From: Amycolatopsis anabasis
GTDB lineage: Bacteria > Actinomycetota > Actinomycetes > Mycobacteriales > Pseudonocardiaceae
Reading direction: 5' to 3'
NCBI RefSeq assembly: GCF_009765355.1
Contig: NZ_VTHK01000055.1
Location: forward strand, 1 to 55,174
DNA: 55,174 nt
Part shown: piece after piece, positions 43,821 to 52,933 of the stretch
Layout of the letters: the number at the start of each line of letters is the position of its first letter
Position numbering within the stretch: the stretch's first letter is position 1
Notes under the pieces: generated by a model
Seen by the model: the letters and a program-made list of their open reading frames with translations, nothing else
Told to the model about the DNA's origin: nothing
Database searches by the model: none
Program-made: the position numbers and the translations under genes

Positions 43821-45377
43821 TCATGCCGCAGGGCCGATCGGCGCGGTGACGTCCTCACTGGCGGCGTCCGAGACGAGGGGGCGAGGGTCTTCCCAGCTGT
43901 CGGGGACCAACGCCATCCGGGTTTCCATCTCCAACTCCGCCAAGGCATGCAGGTACACCTGAGTCGTGACGACGGAGGCGTGCCCGAGCCGCCGCCGCAA
44001 CCAGTCCAGCGGATCGCCGAAGACACGGACGTAGTGATCGCGCTGCCGTCCGTCCATAGTGGCCAGGGCGGCGATATGGCCGCGCTGCAACTGCTCGAGC
44101 GTGACCACAGCGTAGGCGTGCCGGAGGAGATGGGCATGCACCCACAACGGCACGCCCTGGGCGCGGCAGCGGAGATTGGCGGTACGGAACAAGTCCTTCC
44201 ACGTGGATCTCGTGATCGGCGTACCGTACTCCGACACCCAGAACACCCCCGGTGCCAGGCCGTCGGGTCCGTCCACCAGCAACCGGAGCCGCTGATCGAC
44301 ATCGAGTTGGGACACCTTGATCCGGTGCCCGCGCACCGTGCGCGCGACCGGGCGGGCAGGGTCCTCGACTACCAGGGGCCGACGCCACCGTCGATAGTCT
44401 CCACGGTCGCGGGCCTGGGCGATCACGGCGGTGCGATCGATCTCGGCGTAGGCGACCAGGTCCGCGACGACCGACGCCGGTGCATAGATCCACCGGCTCG
44501 AGCCGCCCTTGGCGATCGCCGGAGGCAGCCAGAACCGCTGGTAGCCACCCAGTTCGCAGGCCAGGGGCACCTCGAACACCGTGAGCGCGGACTGCTCGGC
44601 CAGCCGCATCCCGGTACGGACCATCAAGTCACAGAAGGTCGCATTGCGGGCGGACCAGCGGCCCCGGAACCGCGGGCTCGGCAAACCCTGCGGGGTAAAG
44701 CCCCGCATTCCGACATCCCGCCACAGCCGATACGAGGCGGGCGGCAGACACTCGATCTTCTCCCTGTCCGCGCCGTGGCTGTAAGTCGCCGGCGTGACCC
44801 CAGCGACCGCGCGCCGAGCACGACATCCAGCTTCCGTCGGCGAGGCACGCCGTTCGCGTTGCGGGACCGGGTTCGCCCGCAGCATGCCTATCGTGACCTG
44901 CCAGGCGAAGAACCGGTTCTGGGCGGCGACTTCCCGGTCCCAGGTGGCGTGGTCAATCCTCGGCCCGTCCGGATCCCGGCGCCGCCAGTGCGCGTAGGCG
45001 AGATGGTCGGACTCGGTCGCCTCCCGCCACGTGGTCCGCTCACGCGCGGTCCACAGAAACGTGAGGAACGCGCACAGATCCCGCGCATAACCCGCCTGCG
45101 TGTTCCATGCGGCGTCCAGCATCCCCGGCGAGCGGAAGAACTCATTCAGTTCGACGTCGTACTCACATTGCGGGGAGAGCAGAAATGGCGTCCGGGGCGG
45201 CACCCCGCACTCGACCAGCCAGCCGTCCCAATCGCGAGGGAGGTCCACGGCGAACGGCAACGGCGCAGCGGGACGTGGCAATTCGCCCGGAAGGTAATGC
45301 ACCGTCCACGCCGTCGAGATCACGGGGGCACCGTAATCCCGCCCCCCGGCACGTGAAGCGATTTCACGACGCGGCAT
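43821..45377 (-). CDS. Tyrosine recombinase/integrase (TnpA-like), first gene of the cassette
   Basis: A phage-integrase-family protein with all main catalytic boxes: LMVRTGMRLAEQSAL (Arg), WVHAHLLRHAYAVV (His-x-x-Arg) and WLRRRLGHASVVTTQVYLHA (His and Tyr). The N-terminus has a SAM-like DNA-binding region (NTQAGYARDLCAFLTFLW). ATG 45377 has AGGGGG immediately upstream, so the exact start is uncertain; a GTG near 45324 is an alternative. It leads the cassette; 27 bases separate it from the second gene. Confidence 0.88.
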   Translation of the reverse strand: MPRREIASRAGGRDYGAPVISTAWTVHYLPGELPRPAAPLPFAVDLPRDWDGWLVECGVPPRTPFLLSPQCEYDVELNEFFRSPGMLDAAWNTQAGYARDLCAFLTFLWTARERTTWREATESDHLAYAHWRRRDPDGPRIDHATWDREVAAQNRFFAWQVTIGMLRANPVPQRERRASPTEAGCRARRAVAGVTPATYSHGADREKIECLPPASYRLWRDVGMRGFTPQGLPSPRFRGRWSARNATFCDLMVRTGMRLAEQSALTVFEVPLACELGGYQRFWLPPAIAKGGSSRWIYAPASVVADLVAYAEIDRTAVIAQARDRGDYRRWRRPLVVEDPARPVARTVRGHRIKVSQLDVDQRLRLLVDGPDGLAPGVFWVSEYGTPITRSTWKDLFRTANLRCRAQGVPLWVHAHLLRHAYAVVTLEQLQRGHIAALATMDGRQRDHYVRVFGDPLDWLRRRLGHASVVTTQVYLHALAELEMETRMALVPDSWEDPRPLVSDAASEDVTAPIGPAA

Positions 45378-45460
45378 CCCCCTGAATCACTCGATCGGGT
45401 TCGCCGTCCAGTGGGGCGCCGGATCTGCCGGAGCCACCGCCGGCCAAGATCGTCCAGCGC

Positions 45461-45883
45461 GTGCTCGCCCGCCCGGTGCGCTGCCCCCTGCTGGGTGACG
45501 TGCTCACGTTCACGGTCAACCTGCTCCGGTGGCGCGACCCTGACCGGCGGGTGGTCGTCCAGTTCGGCTGCGCGTGCGGGCGGCACCGCTCGGTGACCGC
45601 GGTTGAACACGTCACCCGCCTGCTCGGTTTCCTCGGCTGGCGGGCCGACACCCGCCACCTTGACATCGACAGACCCCGCCTTGCCGGTCACGGGGCCCGC
45701 CGACAGCAGCGCAGAAGTGGAACAGGTTATCGCACTATCCATTGGCGAGTGCCGCGGTCGCGAACGCGCGGTATACGGCACGAGGGGATGTTCGGCTGCT
45801 ATCGAAGTGGGTGCCCGGCCACGCCGGGACCAGTCGTAGACGACGGGACAGTGGTGCCGTCCTGGGCCGACTCCAACCGGTAG
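45461..45883 (+). pseudogene. Possible frameshifted hypothetical gene
   Basis: From about 45440 to 45690 one plus-strand frame has the GC-rich third positions of real genes and reads CPLLGDVLTFTVNLLRW, VVVQFGCACGRHRSVTAVEH and LLGFLGWRAD. Beyond about 45690 the protein-like reading moves to another frame (TGPADSSAEVEQVIALSIGE). This suggests a small gene with a frameshift. The first frame contains a possible metal-binding CACGRH. No family recognised and no ribosome site; chance is possible. Confidence 0.3.
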
Positions 45884-45967
45884 ACGTGGAGGTGGCGGAC
45901 AAGGGGCCAGGCCCGGGCTTCGACGGTCCGCGCGATCTCCAGGGTCGGGCGGTGACGGTTCGGAGGG

Positions 45968-46666
45968 TCAGTCCGGAATCGGCAGGTGGGTGACGATGAG
46001 CTCGCGTGCCGCCTCGATGTGCGCGATGGTCAGCTTCCGAGCTTTCGCCCCGTCGCGCGTTTCGACGGCCATGGTGATGCGCTCGAGCTCGTCGGCGTGT
46101 TGCGTGAGCGACCTCGGATCGCCCCGCAGCGCTAGCCAGGAGACCTTGCGCGGCAGTTTGCGGTACAACGCGTTGGCCGCTTCGTGGAGCTGGCTGTTGT
46201 CTGCGGCTTCGAAGATCGTCTGGTGGAAGGCGTTGTGTGATTGCTGCCACGGCGCGCTGACGGCCTCGGGGTCTCCGCCGTCCCTGAGCATCTCCACGAC
46301 CCGGCGGAGACCGGCGACCTGTTCCCGGAGCTGCTGGAGTTGCGCCTCGGTGATCCGGCTCGCCGCGAGGTAGGCGGCGTGACCCTCCAGCGCCGCGCGT
46401 ACCTCGAAGACTTCCAAGATCTCCCGGGGCGACGGGTAGCGGACCCGGAACCCGCGGTTGGGCACCCGTTCCAGGACGCCTATCGCCTCAAGCCTGCTCA
46501 GTGCCAGGCTCGCCGGGGTCCGGCTCACGCCATAGTCCTGCGCCACCTTCGCCTGGCGCATCCAGGTGCCGAGCGGGAACTCGCCGGCCGCGATCCGATC
46601 CGCCAGTGACGTCGTCAGGTCTTCGACGATCTGCACGCTCTGCGGTGTGCTGCCGGTGTTCGCCAC
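45968..46666 (-). CDS. GntR-family regulator (FadR/FCD type)
   Basis: Probable repressor of the divergent monooxygenase gene. I chose GTG 46666 because GGGAGGG lies just upstream; a GTG at 46690 is possible. The winged helix (LADRIAAGEFPLGTWMRQAK, AQDYGVSRTPASLALSRLEA, RVPNRGFRVRYPSPRE) is followed by an FCD helical ligand domain (EVFEVRAALEGHAAYLAASR, HNAFHQTIFEAADN, ETRDGAKARKLTIAHIE) with the His residues that typically hold a metal. Length (232 aa) is normal. A palindrome lies in the intergenic region it shares with the monooxygenase. Confidence 0.92.
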   Translation of the reverse strand: MANTGSTPQSVQIVEDLTTSLADRIAAGEFPLGTWMRQAKVAQDYGVSRTPASLALSRLEAIGVLERVPNRGFRVRYPSPREILEVFEVRAALEGHAAYLAASRITEAQLQQLREQVAGLRRVVEMLRDGGDPEAVSAPWQQSHNAFHQTIFEAADNSQLHEAANALYRKLPRKVSWLALRGDPRSLTQHADELERITMAVETRDGAKARKLTIAHIEAARELIVTHLPIPD

Positions 46667-46751
46667 TGCCGCCCTCCCGTCGGTCACCACTCGAGTATCG
46701 GCCGTGCCCGGACTCCGTCACAGCATGGACAGTCGACCACACGGTTAATGT

Positions 46752-46776
46752 CATGCATAATGAAGATTATTGCATG
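46752..46776. promoter_or_regulatory. Palindromic operator candidate between gntR and the monooxygenase gene
   Basis: CATGCATAAT (46752-46761) and ATTATTGCATG (46766-46776) form an inverted repeat around GAAG with one extra T in the right arm. CATAAT at 46756-46761 could serve as a -10 box for the plus-strand gene, so bound GntR protein would block transcription. This AT-rich site stands out from its GC-rich surroundings. Confidence 0.55.
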
Positions 46777-46800
46777 CAATCTAACGAGGGAGTGACCATC

Positions 46801-47913
46801 ATGTCCATCCTGATCAGCGGAGCCAGCGTCGCGGGCCTGGCCGCCGCGCAGCGGTTCAGCGCCCGGGGCGCCGAGGTCACCGTGGTGGAGCGGGCGCCGG
46901 GGCTGCGCCGCAGCGGAGCACCGATCGACGTACGCGGCGCGGCGCTCGACGTGGCAGCCGACATGGGCATCCGGGACACGCTCGTCGGACACGAGACCGG
47001 CTCCGCTCAGAGGAGCGCTTTCGCGCACATCGTGGACGAGATCGGCGAGAAGGTCGGCGCACTGCCCACCGAGCTTCCCCAGGACAGCCCGGACGACCTG
47101 GAGATCTTCCGCAGCGACCTGATCGACATCCTGCACGGGTCGATCGGCCCGGACGTGACCTTCGTGTACGGAGACTCCATCCAGGAGGTGGCCGACACCG
47201 GCGACGCGGTGGAGGTCGGATTCGCCAGCGGCCGCGCCGGCCGCTATGAACTACTGGTGGGAGCGGACGGGATCCACTCCGCCACCCGGCGCCTCGTCTT
47301 CGGGCCGGAGGAACGGTACCGGCGGCACCTCGGCGTGTATTACGGCATTCTCTCCCTCCCGGCCGAGCTCGGTGCCGACGGGGAGTCCTACCTCTACAGC
47401 GTGCCCGGCCGGTCGGTCCTGATCAGCGACTACGCACAGCGGACGATGGGGGGTTTCACGTTCCTGTCCCCGGAAGTCGCGTACGACTACCACGACATCG
47501 AGCAGCAACGGCAGCTCGTGTTCGACGCGTACTCCTGCGTGCGGGGCTGGAAGGTCGCCGAGCTACTGGACGCGCTCAAGCAATCCGAGGACTTCTACCT
47601 CGACTCGGCCAGCCAGGTGCATCTGGACCGGTGGTCGCGCGGACGGGTGGTGCTGCTCGGCGACGCGGCATTCGCGCCGTCGTTCTTCTCCGGCCAGGGA
47701 ACGCCGCTGGCCATGATCGGCGCCGACGTCCTCGCCGCCGAATGGGCTAGCTGCGACGGAGACCTCGACCAGGCGTTCGGCCGCTACGAGCAGACGATGC
47801 GACCGCGGGTGCGCCGAGCCCAGGAAGGTGTTCCCGAGGCGCGGGACCGGATTATCCCGGCGACCTGGGAAGCGATCGAGGCGCGCAACCGGCGGTGGCC
47901 CCCGGTGCGGTGA
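46801..47913 (+). CDS. FAD-dependent monooxygenase (PHBH fold)
   Basis: A 370-residue aromatic-ring hydroxylase-type flavoprotein that would oxygenate a small aromatic or polyketide-like substrate using NAD(P)H and O2. Motifs: the N-terminal dinucleotide fold ISGASVAGLAAAQRF with VVERAP, the middle VGADGIHSATR (DG motif) and the C-terminal VVLLGDAAFAPSFFSGQGTP (GD motif binding FAD ribose). ATG 46801 lies after GAGGGAG. It diverges from the GntR regulator, which probably controls it. The substrate cannot be told; TetX-like inactivating enzymes share this fold. Confidence 0.92.
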   Translation: MSILISGASVAGLAAAQRFSARGAEVTVVERAPGLRRSGAPIDVRGAALDVAADMGIRDTLVGHETGSAQRSAFAHIVDEIGEKVGALPTELPQDSPDDLEIFRSDLIDILHGSIGPDVTFVYGDSIQEVADTGDAVEVGFASGRAGRYELLVGADGIHSATRRLVFGPEERYRRHLGVYYGILSLPAELGADGESYLYSVPGRSVLISDYAQRTMGGFTFLSPEVAYDYHDIEQQRQLVFDAYSCVRGWKVAELLDALKQSEDFYLDSASQVHLDRWSRGRVVLLGDAAFAPSFFSGQGTPLAMIGADVLAAEWASCDGDLDQAFGRYEQTMRPRVRRAQEGVPEARDRIIPATWEAIEARNRRWPPVR

Positions 47914-48252
47914 TTCCGGTCAGACGCCGGCCAGAAGGAAAGGTCGGCGACCAGCTCGCAGGCAGTGATCGAGCCGACGCTTCGGCGCATACCGAGCGGT
48001 ACAGCAGGACATCCGCTCATCGGCTTACTTGAGACTGGTGGTGGGGCTGGGGTCAGGCCAGGCTCTGGTCGAGGTGCTCGGCGAGTCGCTCCCCTACATC
48101 GGCTGCCCGCCGTCGGCATGGGCGTGGCTCTCACATGGCTTGCGTCTCGTCGGGTATCGCGCGAGGAGTGGCTGGAAAGGGGGCTGCGCGGCTCGAAGTA
48201 GCGGTGCCCCCCTTGCTCGTAATTTCACCTCGGAGGCAGGGAGGACACCGTG
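47914..48252. other. Stretch without a supported gene
   Basis: No frame with a ribosome site or recognisable product. Given the IS110 fragment that follows and the worn genes further right, it is probably remnant DNA. Confidence 0.3.
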
Positions 48253-48420
48253 GTGCCGGTCATTGTCGGAATGGACCCGCATGAACGCACCGCCACGATC
48301 GACATCATCGACGAACAGGGTCGAATGGTGCCGGCTGGACGGTACGGCACCGACAGGGCCGGCTACGCCGAGATGGTCAAGACGGGCCGCGAGTTCCCGG
48401 AACGTGTGCAGGCGATCTGA
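48253..48420 (+). pseudogene. IS110-family transposase, N-terminal fragment
   Basis: A 55-codon frame, VPVIVGMDPHERTATIDIID through GRYGTDRAGYAEMVKTGREF and ending ERVQAI, matches the start of IS110 transposases, including the first catalytic Asp in GMDPH. Intact proteins continue with an E-G-x-x-G-x-G block; here a TGA follows at once. No further transposase sequence or element ends are seen, so only a relic remains. Confidence 0.75.
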
Positions 48421-48604
48421 GAAAACTCGTCGTCCTCCGCGAACCACCGAGTTTGTCCCAGTCGTGGTCCACGATCACGTTGTCTCGCAACCATTGCCCG
48501 TTCGCGCGCTTGCGCCTGTCCTCGCGGGAAACGCCTGCTCCGCCAGAGCCCGGTCCGCCTAGTCTTGGAGTGATCATGATGTTGTTGGCAAGGAGGTGTT
48601 GGGG

Positions 48605-50224
48605 ATGAGTACCGGTCCCGGCGAGGACGGCGCCACGGTCGGCGCGTTCTCGCCCCAGCGTGGCCCCGCCTATCACATCGAGGACGGCGTGACCTTCGAT
48701 TACATCGTATGCGGTGCCGGTTCAGCCGGCTCCGTGCTCGCCGGCAGGCTTGCGGCTGATCCGGCCGTCACGGTACTGCTCGTCGAGAGTGGCGGCGGTG
48801 ATGATGATGCTCGCGTGCATGATCCCGACCTGTGGCCGGCCAACCTCGGCAGCGAGCGGGCCTGGGACTACGTCACGGAGCCGAACCCGCAGCTGAACGG
48901 GCGCCGACTCGGTTACGCGATGGGCCGCGGCCTGGGCGGGGGAGGCGCCATCAACGCCGGGGTATGGGCTCGCGGGCACCGAAGCGACTGGGATTCCTTT
49001 GCCGGGCACGCAGGCGATCCCGCATGGGACTACGCGCACGTGCTGGAGCACTACCGCAGCATCGAAGATTGGCAGGGCGCACCCGACCCCGCACGCCGGG
49101 GCGTCGGAGGGCCGATGCGGATCCGGTCGGCGCAGGACGTGCACCCGCTGTTCACCGCCTTCCTCGACGGCGCCGAGGCCGCGGGGATTCCCCGTTTCGA
49201 CAGCCCGAACGGCGCGCTGATGGAGAAGGACACCGGCTGCGCCGTGCGGGACGAGAACATCCACGCGGGAACGCGGCAGAGCCCCTTTCGCTGCTATGTC
49301 GCCGGCCGTATGGGGCAGCCGAATCTGACGGTCCTCCCGCATACGACGGTGTCCCGCGTCCTGCTCTCCGCGACTCGGGCCTGCGGTGTCGAGATCATCC
49401 GCGACGGCAGGCCGTTGCGCGTTCACGCGTCGACGGAGGTGGTGCTGTCGCTGGGCGCGATCGGTACCCCGGCCGTGCTCATGCGATCCGGGATCGGGGA
49501 CGAGGCCGAACTGCGGTCCGTCGGCGTCCCGGTGGTCCAGCACCTGCGGGGCGTCGGCCGCAACCTCGACGATCACATGCGCCTGCCCTGTGTGTGGGAG
49601 GCCAAGGACGTGCCGATGCCGGTGCCCACACGCAGCCAGGTCGTCTGTTTCTGGACCGACGACACGCGGCCGGGGGCACCGGAGTTCGTCATGTACCTCT
49701 CGCCCGCACCGTCCGTCTCCGCCGAAAGCGCCGCCCAGTACCCGCCGCCGGCCCGGTGTTTCACCCTGATGCCCGCCATGCGCCCGCGCAGCGGCAGCCG
49801 TGGCCGGGTCCGCTTGGCGAGCGCGGATCCGCTGGCGAAGCCGCGCATCGAGACGCACTTCCTCACTGACCCCGACGACGTGCGATCGGCTCTCTCCGCC
49901 GTCGCCATGGCCCGCGAGATCGGCAACTCCGCCGCACTCCGACCATTCGCCAAGCGGGAGGCGTCCCCCGTGTCCTCCGCGACGGACGTGCTCGAGGACT
50001 TTCTGAGAAACTCCGTCGAGACCTACTGGCACCAGAGCGGCACCGCCAAGATGGGGCGAGACGAGGACTCCGTTGTGGACGCCCGGCTCGCGGTGCACGG
50101 CATCAACGGTCTCCGCGTCGCCGACGCCTCGGTGCTTCCCCACGTGACGGTCGCCAACACGATGGCCCCGTCCGTGGTGATCGGCGAGCGCGCGGCAGAG
50201 ATGATGATCGCCGAGCGCGGCTGA
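48605..50224 (+). CDS. GMC-family oxidoreductase (choline/alcohol dehydrogenase-like)
   Basis: A 539-residue FAD enzyme oxidising an alcohol to an aldehyde. ATG 48605 follows AAGGAGGTG. Near residue 40 lies the FAD fold DYIVCGAGSAGSVLAGRLA, then the GMC signature region GRGLGGGGAINAGVWARGH, and GAIGTPAVLMRSGIG. The C-terminal active site has YWHQSGTAKMG (catalytic His) and LPHVTVANTMAPSVVIGERA (Asn). Length and motifs are complete. Choline dehydrogenase-like in type, but the true substrate is unknown. It sits alone between remnants. Confidence 0.93.
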   Translation: MSTGPGEDGATVGAFSPQRGPAYHIEDGVTFDYIVCGAGSAGSVLAGRLAADPAVTVLLVESGGGDDDARVHDPDLWPANLGSERAWDYVTEPNPQLNGRRLGYAMGRGLGGGGAINAGVWARGHRSDWDSFAGHAGDPAWDYAHVLEHYRSIEDWQGAPDPARRGVGGPMRIRSAQDVHPLFTAFLDGAEAAGIPRFDSPNGALMEKDTGCAVRDENIHAGTRQSPFRCYVAGRMGQPNLTVLPHTTVSRVLLSATRACGVEIIRDGRPLRVHASTEVVLSLGAIGTPAVLMRSGIGDEAELRSVGVPVVQHLRGVGRNLDDHMRLPCVWEAKDVPMPVPTRSQVVCFWTDDTRPGAPEFVMYLSPAPSVSAESAAQYPPPARCFTLMPAMRPRSGSRGRVRLASADPLAKPRIETHFLTDPDDVRSALSAVAMAREIGNSAALRPFAKREASPVSSATDVLEDFLRNSVETYWHQSGTAKMGRDEDSVVDARLAVHGINGLRVADASVLPHVTVANTMAPSVVIGERAAEMMIAERG

Positions 50225-50531
50225 CCACGGTCAGGTCACCCATGCGGCTCCTGGCGGCTGATCTCCTTCCACCGCGCCCGGTGCGCGTCATGACCCGTCG
50301 CGTCGCGACAGTGAACTCGCCCAGGTGCTGCCCGGTGAAGTTCCGGGGCGCTGGTCGCGCGAGGTGTGGTCGGCGGGCGCATCCCCGTCATTCAGGAGGC
50401 GAGGACCACACCCCAGGCGATATCCGGGCTGGGGTTGTCGGGCCCCACCTGGATTCCATCGCCATCAACACGCCACTGTCGACCCGTGGCGACGCGGACC
50501 GTTCGACGGCGGTGACCAGGGGGGCGATTCG
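50225..50531. other. Decayed stretch after the GMC gene
   Basis: No intact gene. Short plus-strand pieces such as HSGGEDHTPGDI may be frame-shifted upstream parts of the gamma-glutamyltransferase fragment that follows. Confidence 0.3.
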
Positions 50532-50717
50532 GTGACCGTGCCCGGGGCTGTCGAGGGCTGGGGTCAATTGCTGAAACGCTTCGGCCGCAAGCGTTTCGAC
50601 AGCGTGCTGCAACCGGCGGTCGATCTGGCCGCTCAGGGTTTCGCCCTCACCGAGCGCATCCACCACGACTGGGGTGGCGCGGTCGAGCTGTTGCGCAGGG
50701 ATCAGCGCCCAGGCTGA
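50532..50717 (+). pseudogene. Gamma-glutamyltransferase internal fragment
   Basis: A 61-codon frame reads VTVPGAVEGWGQLLKRFGRK, VLQPAVDLAAQGFALTERI and HHDWGGAVELL before a stop. This matches the internal T-V-P-G-A-V-x-G-W block of gamma-glutamyltranspeptidases, far upstream of their catalytic Thr. The catalytic half is absent, so this is a relic. Confidence 0.75.
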
Positions 50718-50752
50718 TCTCCGGTAAGAGGCGTGCCTGGTCGTGGCGTGGG

Positions 50753-51691
50753 TCATTTGGATTGGAGGTGTCCCAGTGGGTGGTCGCCAGTGAGAACCGT
50801 TTGCGCGTTGTTCCAGTCGTTGTGGTCGATTTCGGTGACGTGGCGTAGGTAGGCGAGGGTGACTTGCTGGACGAGTGCGACGCGGTCGGGGTCCTCGTCG
50901 GTGGTCTCCGCCGCCTGGTAACCGGAGATGCCGCCGAGGAAGTGCTCACCACTGTGGACGGTGAGGAGGCTTTTGGCGCCGCTGCTGAGGGTGTAGGGGT
51001 CGGTCGTCCAGGCCGGGCCTCGGGTGGTGAGCGGGAGGTCGTCCTTGTCTCCGGCGACGACGAGGCCGGGGGCGGTGATGTGGGAGAAGTCCTCGTCGCG
51101 TAGCCAGGGAAAGTTTTCGTGGGCGAAGGGGGTCAGGTCGTCGCCGCCGTTGCCGGCGGTGGCCAGCTGGATGCTGGCCATGACCCGTGAGTCGGACAGG
51201 TCTTCGGCGATCCCGGTGTGCGGGTCCCGGACGCGGTGGCCCACCAGGATGCCCGCGGTCTGGCCGCCGAAGGAGTGCCCGGCCGCGACGACGCGGTGGT
51301 GGTCCACTCGGCCTGCCAGGCCCGGCACGGCGGCTTCCAGCGTGGCGAGTTCGTCCAGGATGCGCTGCATGTCCTGGACTCGGTAGCGCCACATCTGGGC
51401 CCTGCGGGGGTCATCGACAGCGAGGTTGAGCCGCTTGGAGTCCAGGTGGGTGGTCTGGACGACGACAAAGCCGCCGGAGGCCCAGTGGTCGACCAGTGGT
51501 GCGTAGCCGTCCAGGTCGGAGCCGAAGCCGTGGGCGAACAGCACGACGGGCAGGTCGGTGCCGATGATGGGGGCGGTGACGCGGACGTGCAGGTCCGCAC
51601 CGCGCTGCGGCGCGCTCAGCACGAGTGGCTTGACCGACACGATCGGGGTGGGAGCGGGGCCGGTGAGACCGGTCGTCGGGTATGTGATCAT
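50753..51691 (-). CDS. Alpha/beta hydrolase (chlorophyllase/PAF-acetylhydrolase-like)
   Basis: A 312-residue serine hydrolase. Motifs: the oxyanion segment LPVVLFAHGFGSDLDGY, the nucleophile elbow AAGHSFGGQTAG (Gly-His-Ser-Phe-Gly), a probable acid in VVAGDKDDLPL and a His in HSGEHFLGG. No signal peptide, so cytoplasmic. The ATG overlaps the stop of the upstream amidohydrolase gene (ATGA), so the two are coupled and probably act in one pathway on an ester or lactone. Confidence 0.88.
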   Translation of the reverse strand: MITYPTTGLTGPAPTPIVSVKPLVLSAPQRGADLHVRVTAPIIGTDLPVVLFAHGFGSDLDGYAPLVDHWASGGFVVVQTTHLDSKRLNLAVDDPRRAQMWRYRVQDMQRILDELATLEAAVPGLAGRVDHHRVVAAGHSFGGQTAGILVGHRVRDPHTGIAEDLSDSRVMASIQLATAGNGGDDLTPFAHENFPWLRDEDFSHITAPGLVVAGDKDDLPLTTRGPAWTTDPYTLSSGAKSLLTVHSGEHFLGGISGYQAAETTDEDPDRVALVQQVTLAYLRHVTEIDHNDWNNAQTVLTGDHPLGHLQSK

Positions 51692-52788
51692 GCGGGTGTC
51701 TGCCCTTCTGGGGTGGCCGGGCGGGTGAGGTGGAGGATGCGCTCCGCGTTGAGGTGGCCGAGCTTGTCCCGGCCCCGCTCATCGAGAGGGGCGCTGTCGA
51801 CGAAGGCGCGGGCACCTCCCCTCCCGCCGAACGCGCCACGGGAGTCGCCACCGCCGGGGCCGGGGTTCTCTGCACCGTCCCCGGCGGTGGGGGAGCCGAA
51901 GGGGGAGTCGGCGCCGAACATGATCCGGTCGGGACCCAGCACGTCCGCGGCCGCGCTCAGCATGCGGTGGCTGTAGATTCCGCCGGCGGTGACGGCGAGG
52001 TTGCCGGTGATGTAATCCAGGACGCGGCGCTGCAGGTGCGTGGCAGCGGTGCTGAGCAGATCGGCGCGGTCGGCGAAGGGCACGAGCATCTCGCCCCAGT
52101 GGCCGAGGATGATCTGCAGGTCCGGGTGCCGGTCCAAGGTCCCGGCGAGAATGAGGCGCAGCGCTGCCAGACCGGCTTCGGAATGCCATCCCCACCCTCC
52201 GGTGGACAGCAGCAGGCCCGTCTTCTCGTCGAACCCGCTGTAGGCGACGTCCATGAGCTTCTCGGGCGGCATGGCCGGGTGGATGTACAGCGGCACGCCC
52301 AACTGGGCGGCCGCTTCGAACACGGGACGGAAGCTGGCGTGGTCGAGGAACCTCTCGCCGGTCCGCGGGAAGAGCATCGCGCCGACATGTCCGAGGCCGG
52401 CGACAGCGCGCTCAAGTTCGGCGGCGGCGGCCTGCGGGTCGCACGTGGGCAGCGTGGCGAACGCCGCGAAGCGGTCGGGGTGGCGGCGCACCGCGTCGGC
52501 GAGGATGTCGTTGGCCTCCCGGGCGAGCGGGACGGCGACCTGCGGCGGCAAAGGCTGGGTACCGGGGGCCGTGATGGACAGAACCTCCATGTCCACGCCA
52601 GCGGCATCCATCCGGGACAGACGCTCCTCGCCGACCTCGAGCAGGCGCAGATTCACCTCTCCCCGGCTGCTCATCCTGATGACCATCACATCACCGCCCC
52701 ACTTGAGAAGGGCGCGGCGCAGCTCAGGAGTCCAAGCGTGCTCCTCCACGCCGATCACCCGCCGGGCCGATGCCGCGTCCTCACTCAT
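51688..52788 (-). CDS. Amidohydrolase-2 family enzyme, dihydroxybenzoate-decarboxylase-like
   Basis: A 366-residue metal-dependent TIM-barrel enzyme. The N-terminal motif is VIGVEEHAWTP; the EEH form, rather than HxH, is typical of decarboxylases such as gamma-resorcylate and 2,3-dihydroxybenzoate decarboxylase. Other ligands are in PLYIHPAMPP, IILGHWGEMLVPF and RIMFGADSPFG (Asp). The start is ATG 52788 with a weak GGAA site. After the last motif a Gly-rich insertion of about 30 residues is unusual for the family. It heads a two-gene unit diverging from a MerR regulator. Confidence 0.88.
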   Translation of the reverse strand: MSEDAASARRVIGVEEHAWTPELRRALLKWGGDVMVIRMSSRGEVNLRLLEVGEERLSRMDAAGVDMEVLSITAPGTQPLPPQVAVPLAREANDILADAVRRHPDRFAAFATLPTCDPQAAAAELERAVAGLGHVGAMLFPRTGERFLDHASFRPVFEAAAQLGVPLYIHPAMPPEKLMDVAYSGFDEKTGLLLSTGGWGWHSEAGLAALRLILAGTLDRHPDLQIILGHWGEMLVPFADRADLLSTAATHLQRRVLDYITGNLAVTAGGIYSHRMLSAAADVLGPDRIMFGADSPFGSPTAGDGAENPGPGGGDSRGAFGGRGGARAFVDSAPLDERGRDKLGHLNAERILHLTRPATPEGQTPA

Positions 52789-52874
52789 GGCACATTCCGT
52801 TCGTTCGATTCCTGCCTGTCCGAGATCTCGCTGGACGACTCGCCCCGTGCTGAGCACATCGCCTACGCTAAAAC

Positions 52875-52898
52875 TTGACGTTGACGTGAAAGGCAAGA
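52875..52898. promoter_or_regulatory. MerR-type operator/promoter in the divergent region
   Basis: An imperfect palindrome begins CTTGAC and ends GGCAAG. Read on the minus strand it offers TTGCCT as a -35 box and TAGCGT about 20 bases downstream as -10, the overlong spacing MerR-type activators work on, leading to the amidohydrolase gene. Confidence 0.45.
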
Positions 52899-52933
52899 GC
52901 CCGTGTCCCAGGTCACAAGAAGGGGAGCCGACC

